A DNA stretch of 64,000 nt from Stropharia rugosoannulata (lineage: Eukaryota > Basidiomycota > Agaricomycetes > Agaricales > Strophariaceae): NCBI GenBank assembly GCA_028532985.1, contig JANCIK010000013.1, positions 1,116,001 through 1,180,000 on the forward strand, written 5' to 3'. Both the position numbers and the translations under genes were made by a program. Within the stretch, counting starts at the first letter, position 1; each line of letters begins with the position of its first letter. The notes beneath the pieces are model-generated. The model saw nothing but the letters and a program-made list of their open reading frames with translations. It did not search any database and was not told where the DNA came from. Positions 46,379 to 56,850 of the stretch are shown in pieces.

Positions 46379-48201
46379 TTAACGAGGTGTTTCCTGCTTT
46401 TTGTCCAGTGGATCTGCAATTTTCGTTGCTGTCCAGAAGGAGGCGTCATACACATAGTTCAGCATACTTTTCGCGTTATTGGTGTATGTTGTAGGAATTG
46501 TCCTTTCGTTCTAATTTATGGATCGTAGCATGTACAGATTATCGACAAGACATAAACTTACTGAAATCTCGAAACCTACTGTCCTTGCAAGAGCCTTCAC
46601 CTCTTCAAGGTCTAGCTCAACAGAGAGGTCATTTGTAGTGTTGTTTTCCCAGTGCCATAGAAGAGGACCTATAGCGCGACAGTGCAATTTAGTGAATGAA
46701 GCCAATCATAATATGAGCTGGTATGACCGAGGTTGACCCAAACACCCCCCGGAGCAAGGATACGGTGCAAAATACGCAAGTAATTTACGATATTTTTAGC
46801 CTACGCGATGACCTCGTTAAGTACGAAGGTCTGAGAAGAGATGATGGTACATACCGTGTCGATAAAGAAGCAGGTCAAGATCGCATCCCATTCCCCGTCT
46901 TCTGTATTTTCTGGGTCGCCAAAGATCTCCTCAAAGTCACCTACATTGGACGAGACTCAGTAAGTAAAAGCGAAAGAGTAACCTGAGCTTCAGATTTGCC
47001 ACTCTGACCTGCCACTAATGAGAAATCCGATCCTGGAGGAAGATCCGAGGGTGCAACATCAGGTATGGATATTGCTTGAAGTATTGACTCTTTATTGGGT
47101 GCGTTTGAGAAGGAATGTGCGTATGGGTAGAAAGTGTGCTTCTTGATTTCAGTGGTTCTGTTTGAGTGATCAGCTTGTCAAATAGGCGGCAACAACGGGG
47201 AGCACACTTGTTTAATACGAAATACGAAGTGAGAAGCATATAGTGAGAAAATTCATTCCCGCGGCAGGCGAAACCTGTGACAGATTAGCGCTGAGGTAAA
47301 TACAAATGGGCCACCGTACCCATCTTTGCTACATCAAAAGCAAGGCGGCCTAGCCCTGCACCTGGGACAAGTACTCTGATATTATTCCTGTATATGAGAC
47401 GTAAATAAATCGACCATAGGAGGTAACGGATTGAATAAATACCTTTCTTCGTCAGGTACATGCGAGAAATGTGTCACAAGAGCGTCCTTCATCGGCTTAT
47501 AGCATGCTTCTCGTTCTGGTTCGCCCTATTCATGGAGAATAAGCCAATATTTCATTGAAGCGGTTGAGATATTACATACTTCTTTGCTCCAGTCGCGGAC
47601 AAGTTGCTTTAAAGTACTGCGCAGTTTATCCATGTCAAAATCAGTTGGGCGATGCTTTTCCTTTTTTCGCGGGGATCCGTGGCTATGAGAATGACTATGA
47701 GAGTGACCTGTATAGGTAGTTGAATAACGACAGACTCTTCAACCACGTTGACTACTGCTTGCCTTGTGAGTGCGAGTGTGAATGCGAGTGAGATCCAGGC
47801 GCCTCCTCTGCCCCATCGTCTTCCGCATCGCCATCCATGTCAATTCCAAAGATCTTCGTGTCGCTCACTATTTCAGATATAAAATCCGCATTGGCGAGTA
47901 TAGCCTTATCGACTGCGTCCAGCTTCTGCTTATAACCCAGTTTATCCAATACATCTTGATCGGCTTTGGGCAAGAGGAACACATCTTTCCGTCGTCGGTT
48001 GTTCGCGGAGAGCTAATACAAATAGTTAACACAGGTCATAGGCTGAACTAGTTTCCTTTACCGAGTATTGAGCGTAATTATTGAATGTGTTGATGACATC
48101 GGCGAACACGCGTTGCTCTGCCTATCTTAGGGGGATTTCATTGGGCAGGGTAACTATAAGGAGACTATACCTTCTTTCATATCCTCCTCTGTAGGAACCA
48201 T
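46379..48201 (-). CDS. Carnosine N-methyltransferase-like protein (N2227 family)
   Basis: Twelve exons on the minus strand encode 409 residues: 48201-48171, 48117-48062, 48012-47763, 47707-47580, 47525-47443, 47387-47320, 47274-47208, 47157-47009, 46940-46855, 46800-46728, 46668-46562, 46510-46379. The SAM-binding glycine loop is RVLVPGAGLGRLAFDVAKMG, followed by GFACRGNEFSHYMLLTSYFV, GDFEEIFGD, EWDAILTCFFIDTAKNIVNY, and GGVWVNLGPLLWHW. These mark the CARNMT1/YNL092W family, which methylates the imidazole of His-dipeptides to anserine-like products. An unusual insert of alternating Ser and His (residues about 105-125) is split by an intron with GC-AG ends (47708-47762). The gene faces ISY1 across 261 bases. 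Confidence 0.92.
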
Positions 48202-48462
48202 CTTATATTTTCAGGAAAGACAAGTTAAGTTGATCTGAGAGATTAGATTTGTATTTGTGTTTCCGCACCCAACTTGTGATGGCGTTCAACGGTCCAAGTC
48301 ACTAAACAGACTCCGTTGTTTGGGCGTGTTGCGCGGGACCTTCGCTCTGGTGCATACGCGCCACTTGCGCGTTGGTGACCTCGCGCTTGCTCTCGCTCTC
48401 GACTCGCTTTCAGCAAGAACTCTTCCATCCGAAACGCAATAAATTTCTGAAACTTAGTCAAA
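48202..48462. promoter_or_regulatory. Shared divergent promoter of methyltransferase and ISY1 genes
   Basis: Only 261 bases separate the two start codons, so both transcripts must start from this short segment. No TATA box is evident. Confidence 0.5.
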
Positions 48463-49663
48463 ATGGCAAGCAAAGTCTCCTTCAAATCCTTCTCTTGGTT
48501 GTTCTGATGTGCATCGACAGGCTCGCAATGAGGAGAAAGCACAGTCAATGCTATATCGCTTTCGAGAAGCGCAAGCAGCAGAACTCGGCCTCGGGACCCG
48601 AGCTGACCGCCGGCCGCGGATGGCCAGTGCTTGCAAGAGCTTGAGAGAATGTGAAAGATGGAGAGGAGAGATTCTGCGAGAGATTAGCAGGAAGGTGTCC
48701 AAGATTCAAGATGGTGTGTCAAGGCTTTCGTCATATCGTCATGGAATAATGCACTCAGTCGTTTATATCATGAAGCTGGTTTAACTGATTATGAAGTACG
48801 CGATTTGAACGACGAAATAAACAAACTTATGCGCGAAAAACGTCATTGGGAAAATCAAATAGTAGCACTTGGAGGTGCTAACTACAGGCGCAATGTGGCG
48901 ATGCTGGACGACGACGGTAAAGAAGTTCCCGGAACCAAAGGCTACAAGTGCGACTTACGAATTATCCGCCTTGGAAACGTGAACTCACTTGTTCCTTAGA
49001 TACTTTGGTCGTGCCAAAGACCTGCCAGGTGTCCGTGAATTGTTTCAAAGTAGAAAGAATGAGGAAGAGGAAGAAAATTTGGTCCTTGCGTACTACAAGA
49101 AATTTATGAATCAGGGGCCAGCATATTATGGTGACTTGGATGAAAATGACGGAACTCTCCTGGCGTATGAACGTGAGGCTGAGGATGAAGGTATGTATTA
49201 TATCTCCATACCAGTTATACTCTGATTTATCCGATTTTAAGATTGGGAAGAAGCTTTTATCAATGTACGAGAAGCTCTGGGGCTACCATCCGACACCCCA
49301 GCACCTAAAGTACCCCGCTCGAGTGCGCAAGTTGCGCAGCCAGTTCCAAACGATCCAACAAAACCTCCGCCGTCGTCTAAGAGGAAAGCAGACAGTCAAG
49401 AAACCGACATGGATACGGGAGCCGATGAAATTAAAAAAGCAAAGGGGGACTCAACGGAAACTGCAGGAACGGAAGCCTCCAAATTGTCCAGCAATGCGGA
49501 TACTTCGCGAATACATGCTCAAGCCGTCGCAACTTACATACCCTTCCTAGATGTGGAGCATCTATTGCCCCCAAAACTTCCCTCACACGACGAGATGGAA
49601 GGCGTTTTATTGGCACTCCGCAAAAAAGCTCTGGTCGAAGAATATTTCGGGGATGCCCCGTAG
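48463..49663 (+). CDS. ISY1: Pre-mRNA-splicing factor ISY1
   Basis: Five exons encode 326 residues: 48463-48465, 48521-48713, 48776-48947, 49000-49190, 49242-49663. ISY1 is a NineTeen-complex component of the catalytic spliceosome that affects splicing fidelity. The N-terminus reads ARNEEKAQSMLYRFREAQAA, followed by SLRECERWRGEILREISRKV, RDLNDEINKLMREKRHWENQ, YFGRAKDLPGVRELF, and YYGDLDENDGTLLAYE. The C-terminal part is low-complexity before FLDVEHLLPPKLPSHDEMEG. The first exon is the start codon alone if a GC-AG intron (48466-48520) is used, giving the family MARNEEK start. A weaker GT donor 9 bases later would insert three residues. Confidence 0.93.
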
Positions 49664-51467
49664 TACCAGTGTTGTTGCATATTTTCTGCGTTGTATTTTG
49701 TACGAATTTATTGTTTCTTTTCGCATATGCAACGCACAACTCTGTGTTTTGGGACTAATCTATTTCTCTTTCTAAACCAGGCTATCGCGAAGGTCGAATC
49801 TGGGTGCGTGTATCAAGTCCATCGAGATTGAAAATTCACGGCTTATGACCTTCTCAGGTCGTCGGATGTCTACTTCTTTCGTAGCTAGCACTTTGATTGA
49901 GTCTCTTTCGCGATTTCTATGGACGTATAAGCTTAGAGCGTCGGCTCTTGTCAGGCCATATCCTTTGCTGATAGATCCATGCCTCCCATGGACAGTCGCT
50001 CAAAGGATTTCTTTATCAACTTGTGGACGTGGCAGGTCAATGGAGGGTGCTTAACGATTATTCTCCCTTCTGGGGATGTTAAGGCAAACCAAGAGTCACC
50101 CTACTTACCTATGAGAATATGGTTATCAGCCGCTGGAGGCTGAAATTTATCTCCTAATCTCGAAATCGGAGACTCTTATGGTCCTTCGACCCATGCTTCT
50201 AGCTCCTCTTGCCTCGCTTTGCAGCCTCCCATCTTGGCATCCAATTCTCCAGGGGAACGGTGTATCACTTTTTGGGCCTTCGACTTTTCGTCAACTCTAC
50301 GGTTATGCTCTCCGTCCTTATTCTGCCTTGCAGTTTATCAGCGTTGGACGATTAGGGAACATAACCCTGAAGTTTATTGTCTCCCGGTGCTCGCTACCGC
50401 TGCACTTATTCTGGTAGCAAACGGTACCCACAATATTGAGATACAACGGAGCGCCTGAGTTTACGTGAGTACGGATTTCTTTGTGCTTCATAGAGTGAGC
50501 TAATCTCAAGGTTTCGGTTTGATGAATGGACTTGACGTCTTGGGCTATCGCAGTTCAATTCAGACGCCGGATATCACACTTTCTATATTCCTCTGGATAC
50601 CTTTGATCCAGGGAAGTCTACGGACCTTTCGCGAAGCATGGACATATACATCCTTGAATAGGGTAATGCTATCGTTCTTTCGAGTCCGCGTAACGCGGTT
50701 ACCTTCTCAATCAACTTGTCGGTGTCGAGAATACTCTCTGAGATATCCCAGTTGCAGCAAATAGCATTGAATGAAGCTCAATGAACATAAATTTGAAGGG
50801 CTTGTCAAGTAGTGTTTCTGAAGGAGATTGTCACACTCGGGACGTCGAAGCAAATATCGTTTCCGCAATTTCGGATCCCTTCTGAAATCTTTCACTGCTC
50901 CCTCGTATCATGGATTGGAAACCCCCTGCTTTTCTTGAAAATGATACTAGTCGCGACATAATCAACGTGTACTGTTTCTGTTTACAGATGCAAACATCTC
51001 AGGGTCATTCATTATGCAGCACAAATTCCACCGGTTGGTCCGAGTTACGAGGATAGCTGCTTGGTTCACCAAATCCGAGATCCCCGGCCGTGTATAGACA
51101 TCGTAAGGTAAACAAACCTTTCTCAACGGCAATGTGAGTACTACAATTCATCACGGTTCCGCCTCACGTTACTCTATGCGAACCCACAAATCACGGAGAA
51201 GCGGAGATGTGCCCATACAACGAGCCACTGCTGTCTGATCTGGCTATACAGGGGTACAATCGACATTTCAAGATTGGGTCTAGAAGACTACAAACTAAAT
51301 CGAGAACGAGTTCTTCACATTGGCAAAAGTAGCATTTTCAACTCCCATACTCTGACTCAGGATTCGCATTTCAATCTTACATACCACGAGATAGAAGATA
51401 TAAAGCCCAAGACGACCGTGTCTTTAAGGCCCCAGCTTCCCATCCTTCAATCTGGTATACGACTGCT
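49664..51467. other. 1.8-kb stretch without a recognised gene
   Basis: Open frames are short (80 residues or fewer) and carry no clear motif. Some read like fragments of F-box/LRR genes (a Leu/Pro-rich string near 50178-50420), so a decayed member is possible but not supported. The right end should contain the promoter of the prenyltransferase gene, possibly with an unseen upstream exon. Confidence 0.35.
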
Positions 51468-52891
51468 ATGGCTAACCCTGCTGCAAATGAATTAGACTGG
51501 CTCCTATCAGACAAACCTACTCCAACGCGCTTGCCATTCCCATTAGGCTACGTAACCCCTAGCGTTAGGCCGTACCTGGAGCTCATGCGACTGGAAAAAG
51601 TATGTCTATATCTATAGCTCCAATGAATCGAAACGATAACTCAGGTGCTGTAGCCGACAGGGACTATCCTTGTGTTTTGGCCTTTTGGTGAGAACATTCA
51701 AGAACGTACTTCATGTTTTTCAAACTTACTCCGGACAGCATGGATTTTGACTATGTTGGCTTTCCGAACCTGCATAACCCCGCGCGTATATAGCGTGCAG
51801 ATGGTTCACTGCTTTCTCGCTGCATTTATTATACGCAGCGCAGCCTGCACAGTCAATGATATCATTGACCGTTCGATGGATATGGGAGTTGGTAAGACCG
51901 TTAAAATAAAGTAAATTTTCATACCACTTACACCAGCCCTGATAGCACGCACTCAGAGACGTCCTTTGCCAAGTCGTAGAATATCGGTGTCATCTGCGAC
52001 TATTTTTCTGCTCTTGCAATACATCGCTGGGGTTCTGTTCTTTTCTATCACACTCTCCAAATTGGCGTAAGTTTCCAACTTATGCTGTTCTGAAATAAAG
52101 TGCTCACTATATATTATCCCATAGTTTGCTTTTTGCGCTCGTCCAACTATTGCCATTGTTTGTTGTATCCTCAAAGCTCCTAGATATATTCCGACTCGCT
52201 GACACAGTATAGCAGATTCGCTATTTATCCGTTTTTAAAGCGCTTTACCCATTGGCCACAAGCATGGCTAGGCATTGCAATGAATTTTGGAATAGTAACC
52301 ACTTCCGTTTCGTCTATGGAAACAGTCGACATTCCTGTCGTTATCTCGACGTTAGGAGGATGCTGGTGGTATGAACCAGATCTTACTAGGCCAGGAGTCT
52401 ACTGACATCTATTGTGCTTTAGCTGGACGATGCTCTACGGTTTGTTTATTTTAAATCAGAGACAGAACACTCATGCGAATAATCACAATCTAACAGACAC
52501 AGTGTATGCATGTCAGGACATAGAAGATGATGTGAAAGTCGGCGTTAGATCTACCGCTATTCTATTCGGCTCCTGGACCCGTCCACTATTAGTGGGCTGT
52601 GGATTAGGATTCTTGGTCATGCTTATAATTTCCGGGCTTCTCAACGGCCAAGGTGCAGCATACTTCATGATATCAGTTGCAGGAGCTGCGTGCCACTTAG
52701 TCTGGCAATACAATAGTGTCGATCTTACCTCCCCAAAAAGCTGTTGGAGTGCGTATGGAAAACTCTTGTTGACTGAGAAATTGACCTGAATTATCATCAC
52801 AGTAACGTTCAAACGAAACGGCCACCTTGGATGGATTGTGTGGGCGGGTTTGGTTCTAGATTACATAGGTGCATTACGATTAACCGTTTAA
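51468..52891 (+). CDS. UbiA-family prenyltransferase
   Basis: Nine exons encode 335 residues: 51468-51599, 51654-51687, 51739-51891, 51937-52066, 52125-52164, 52208-52368, 52423-52439, 52497-52748, 52803-52891. The two Asp-rich motifs that bind prenyl diphosphate through magnesium are present: NDIIDRSMD and DTVYACQDIEDD, followed by KVGVRSTAILFGSW. RPYLELMRLEKPTGTILVFW and FLKRFTHWPQAWLGIAMN are also typical. The C-terminus is FKRNGHLGWIVWAGLVLDYI. Relatives include Coq2 (4-hydroxybenzoate polyprenyltransferase for ubiquinone) and prenyltransferases of meroterpenoid pathways. No mitochondrial presequence is seen from ATG 51468, so either an upstream exon is missed or it is not Coq2. The 17-nt exon is forced by frame. 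Confidence 0.85.
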
Positions 52892-53178
52892 TAGCGATAG
52901 ACCAGTCATCATATGCCATTCATGTCTTGTTCTTTGATTTATACTACTTCAAATGTCAAAGCTAATATGATAAAGGGGTCAATCACGGTACCCGCTAGGC
53001 ACCCTTCGTTCAGCTTATTTGTTGCAACGCTTGCATTACGTTCGCACATGGAAGTATTTTCACAGTAGCCACTAATGTTATAGACCGTAATTTGTTCCCC
53101 ACTGCAATAATTTCAACTTCTTCAACCTTGAACTTTCAAGAATCAAAAATCTCAATCAAGCCGGCTGGCACAAAAAAG

Positions 53179-53260
53179 TGGACACTGTGGGAATTGAACC
53201 CACGACCTCACGCAGTCCCAATGGTGCGAAGCGTGCGCGCTACCCCTGTGCCAAGAGCCC
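53179..53260 (-). tRNA. tRNA-Ala(CGC) with intron
   Basis: The minus-strand transcript folds as a tRNA. The acceptor arm GGGCTCT pairs with AGTGTCC, including the G3-U70 pair that identifies alanine tRNAs, with one T-T mismatch. The anticodon stem CACGC/GCGTG is perfect. The loop is TTCGCA, then a 10-nt intron, then T, giving anticodon CGC. The T arm is GTGGG/CCCAC with a TTCAATT loop. A run of T follows as terminator. It is identical to the plus-strand copy at 53928. Confidence 0.88.
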
Positions 53261-53927
53261 ATACAAGAGTATCCTTGTAGTATGCATAACTCAATTACGT
53301 ACATCATTCTGCACACTGCGCCGACGACCGACCATTAGTTGGATTACCAACTTGTCACCAACTTGAGTCTCTTGAACTTGGCAGAGAAATATTCATCGGC
53401 CTCGCCGTTTGTGGTAATCCCGACGCCATTTCAAACCTATTCTTAAAACCAAAGCCGTCTCTGCACCCACCCGACCATATGCATGACAGCTATGTTCCGC
53501 ACCGAGAATGCCATATCTTTCAATCAGTCACGCACTGCCGTGTGGCGCCCGGCCTTCACTCACCGCCGCATCCATGTTGGCGCCCTTCGAATACTTATCC
53601 TGCGAACGCAGCGCACTATCTGTGAATGAATTTATTATACTCAGGACAAGATTTGTATAAGAAATTAGAATTATTACATAAGAGATCTACTAGTATAACT
53701 CGGACCCCAGCACAGCAGTCTTCTATGGACGCTTGCATGTATCTAGACATATATCATGCAAACACTATATCATGGAAACACTTAACAGCTGAGTACCTTC
53801 ATAAACAAGAATTCATGGCGTCGGAGTTCGAATCACAAGATTTGTCCTATCCTAAGACCAACTTTGACGTACTTCAAGGGACTTTGTGTGCAAAGCTCGC
53901 AGTGCTTACAGAAATCCAAAAATACAT
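53261..53927. other. Spacer between inverted tRNA genes
   Basis: These 667 bases between the two inverted tRNA-Ala copies hold no recognisable gene. Confidence 0.5.
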
Positions 53928-54009
53928 GGGCTCTTGGCACAGGGGTAGCGCGCACGCTTCGCACCATTGGGACTGCGTGAGGTCGTGGGTTCAATTCCCA
54001 CAGTGTCCA
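53928..54009 (+). tRNA. tRNA-Ala(CGC) with intron, second copy
   Basis: Sequence and fold are the same as the copy at 53179-53260, including the 10-nt intron after position 37 and the acceptor mismatch. A T-rich terminator (seven T) follows within 15 bases. The two genes point outward in tail-to-tail inversion separated by 667 bases. Confidence 0.88.
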
Positions 54010-54736
54010 CTTCTTTTTTTCTTTTTGCTTTTTGAGCGCTCACCCCGCCGAACTTATAAGGGTATATACTTAGTACTATAAACTGCAGGATTTTTTCGAG
54101 AAATTTTGTATGCAGTTTAGAAAACGCTCGCCCGCATACAAATTACTAGTTGCAGACATGGCAAGGCAAGTTCAAGCCAATCGTGCTGTTGTTGGAAATG
54201 AGACTTTGTGTATTTTTCCCTTAATTTTCTAGAATAACAAAATAACAGAGCGTACAGAAATCACGGTTTATTCTCCTGTTGGTCGTGTGAGAGACAACAT
54301 GTTATAGAAAAAGCGGAAGGTGGAGTGGACACGATGAGAGGGGCTTTGTGGTACTTGGTCGGCCGATTTTCTTTTGCGTAGCGAAAGGGATCGCCATCCG
54401 AGGATCGCAAACGGTTCAAAGATGGAGAGAATCACCCCAACGCCAAGCTCAAGACACACAGAGGTACGTCAGAAGAGGTCCAGAGGATCGGGAGCAGAGG
54501 AGGGAGCGAAGGCCAAATGCATACAGGAAGAGGGGTTGGATGAATTTCTCGGTGGGGGTATTTATCCCAGACATGTTCTGAACATTTTTCAGTAACCTCT
54601 GGAGTCCATATATAGACGACAAGTCTTATTCTGACATGTATTACGTGCTAAAGGAAGCTCATGGAATGGATATGCCGGCCTGTAGACGTGCGTAGTCTGT
54701 ACAAAAAAAGTTGTATTACATCTGAGTAATTCAAAT
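54010..54736. other. Intergenic region
   Basis: No gene is recognised. Overlapping short frames at 54350-54595 arise from a purine-rich stretch. Confidence 0.45.
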
Positions 54737-56607
54737 CTACTCGCCAATGAGGAATTCGGTGGGACCCGATTGATTCTGATTGTTAGTATTGTTGCCCTTC
54801 GGGGGCTTCACGACAAGATCCGCCTGTTGTCTATTCAAAGAGGAAGAGAATTAGTTGACTAGCAGTGCGAAAGAGAAATACACGTACAATCTCATGCGGA
54901 GGAGCAATTTCCTATTGGTAGACTGGATGTCGAGACCAGTCCGGATGGCTTGTGCAAACAGTTCGTCTCTGTAGTCTGTCTTCTTTGCATATAATATCTT
55001 GAAGACGAACAATGAGCCTACACCCATCCAACGGTATCGAGCGGACATACCTTATTCTGACTGTCCACCCGGCCTTGGATGTCGCCCATCTGGATAAGGT
55101 TGACCACATGATGTTCGACTTCCTCGACAGTCCACCCAAATGCCACACTCATGCGATCAAGCTTAATGGAAGCGAACGGCCGGAAGTAGAGAACGACCGC
55201 GTTGTTGCGAATGAGTTGCATCAATTCTTGTACATGTGACGAGAGGTGGATGTCTGCAAAGTGTCGCGTCTGCGCGCATATACGAGAGTCAGATCAAATC
55301 ATCATGAGCCTGAGTCGACAGAAGTAAAGAGGCTGACCGAATATCGTGAGAGGACCTCAAGAACGGTCTTGAAATTGCTGTTCATGTATGCTTCTACCAA
55401 CTCCCGAATATAGGGCTCCTGCTCAACGTATGTCGCGAATGTGATATTCTCCAAAAGCCGGGACTTGACTTGCGCACGCGGGAAGCTAGCTAACGCGCAT
55501 AGGGTGCCATATATTGCGATATCGGCTGGAGCTACGAGCTAAGAATTGTCCGGTCAGCTTGACTCGTTTCAACATCGATAAATAAATACTGACCTTTCCA
55601 ACCCAGTCCCCGAGATCTTTCGGGGGACCGAGTTTTAATATACATGACGCAGCTTTTTCGTAACTTGACTGGCCCAAGTGCGACAATGCGGTGGCCAAAT
55701 CGAGCTTGGCTTGGACATTGTCACGCTCTACTGATTTTTTCTTTATGGTGGACGTTGTAACGGATGGGGTTGAGCCAGCAGCCGTGCCACTCGCTGCTGT
55801 TGATGCATCTAAAGCGGCATCGGCTTTGAAGACATATGTAGTGAGATGGGAGTAGTTGCGTTGTTCGATTAGTAACTAGATATTAATTAACCATCTGATT
55901 TGAGCAGGAAGGGAGACAAGCAGTATACCTCGAGGATAGACATGCACATTTCTAGAACGTGCTGGCTCGTCGTGCAGAATTCTCGAGACTTGGTGTAGTG
56001 CTTCAGCGCAGTAACTGAGTCTCCTGTGCCGCGGTAGAAGTCGCCCAGGTCGCGGTGGGCCATCTGATGCATAGGGAATCGTCAACATATGTACCTAGCT
56101 CGACGAACATGAGCACGCACTCGGATGCTCTCCTTGATCATATTATTGCTGTATGTTTTCAGCTCAACCTCCAACTTCACGCGATCCGCCTGATTTTTAG
56201 CCAGCGTCTCGTCTGCCCACTTGGTGTCTAGCTCTGCCAGAGTCATCGCATTTGGCAAGGAATTCTCTGGCGTCGAGGGTAGCTGCTCATAGGCCTGTAG
56301 TAAGTTCTGGTATAAAGCAGGGTCGCGCGACTGGTGGATATGCTGCACACACAGCTGGAAAGCATCGGGCGCTATTGATGGCGCGATAGAAAGTATGTGA
56401 ATAAGCCGGTCAATTGCGGTTCTTCCTAGCCCATGGGTTAGGCTTAGTGGATAGACACGGGTGGCCAGCGACGTTACCTGAGTAGTTGGCGATGTAGCTT
56501 TCAAGATCGAACGGATGCGCATCGTCTACTGGGACGACGAGCGTTTTACTTGGGGGCTGCCCGCTGCTTGACCCTTGCTGCGGCTCATCTGTGCGATCTA
56601 TATCCAT
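54737..56607 (-). CDS. CSN1: COP9 signalosome subunit 1
   Basis: Eight exons on the minus strand (56607-56478, 56425-56121, 56063-55929, 55875-55594, 55538-55338, 55269-55051, 54997-54888, 54830-54737) encode 491 residues. The RPN7-type helical repeats include [40 protein letters not shown], and FKADAALDA. The PCI domain follows: [76 protein letters not shown]1 is a scaffold of the COP9 signalosome, which removes NEDD8 from cullins and so controls SCF ligases. F-box proteins of the kind encoded at 3445-6556 work in such ligases. All introns are GT-AG and phases agree. Confidence 0.95.
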
Positions 56608-56850
56608 CTACGCGATACGTATGTGAAATTCCGGCGACGATTAGTGGGCGGTGGTGGTGTGAGATCAACTTAAGCAGCGCGCTGCCCACCAATCAATCGT
56701 TGCCTAATTAGGACGCAACCAGACGCAGCCGCGACGCTACATCCCAGTGTTCAAAGCCAGTATCCAGAGTACAATACATACATGTAACATATGGCATACG
56801 TAAAACAAGCAGTTTGCCAGTAAAAAACCGTAGATGTATAAGAGAGAAAT

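Noticed and set aside
54348..54595. Overlapping plus-strand frames of 73-77 codons
   Set aside because: They come from purine-rich sequence, lack splice context and match no family.
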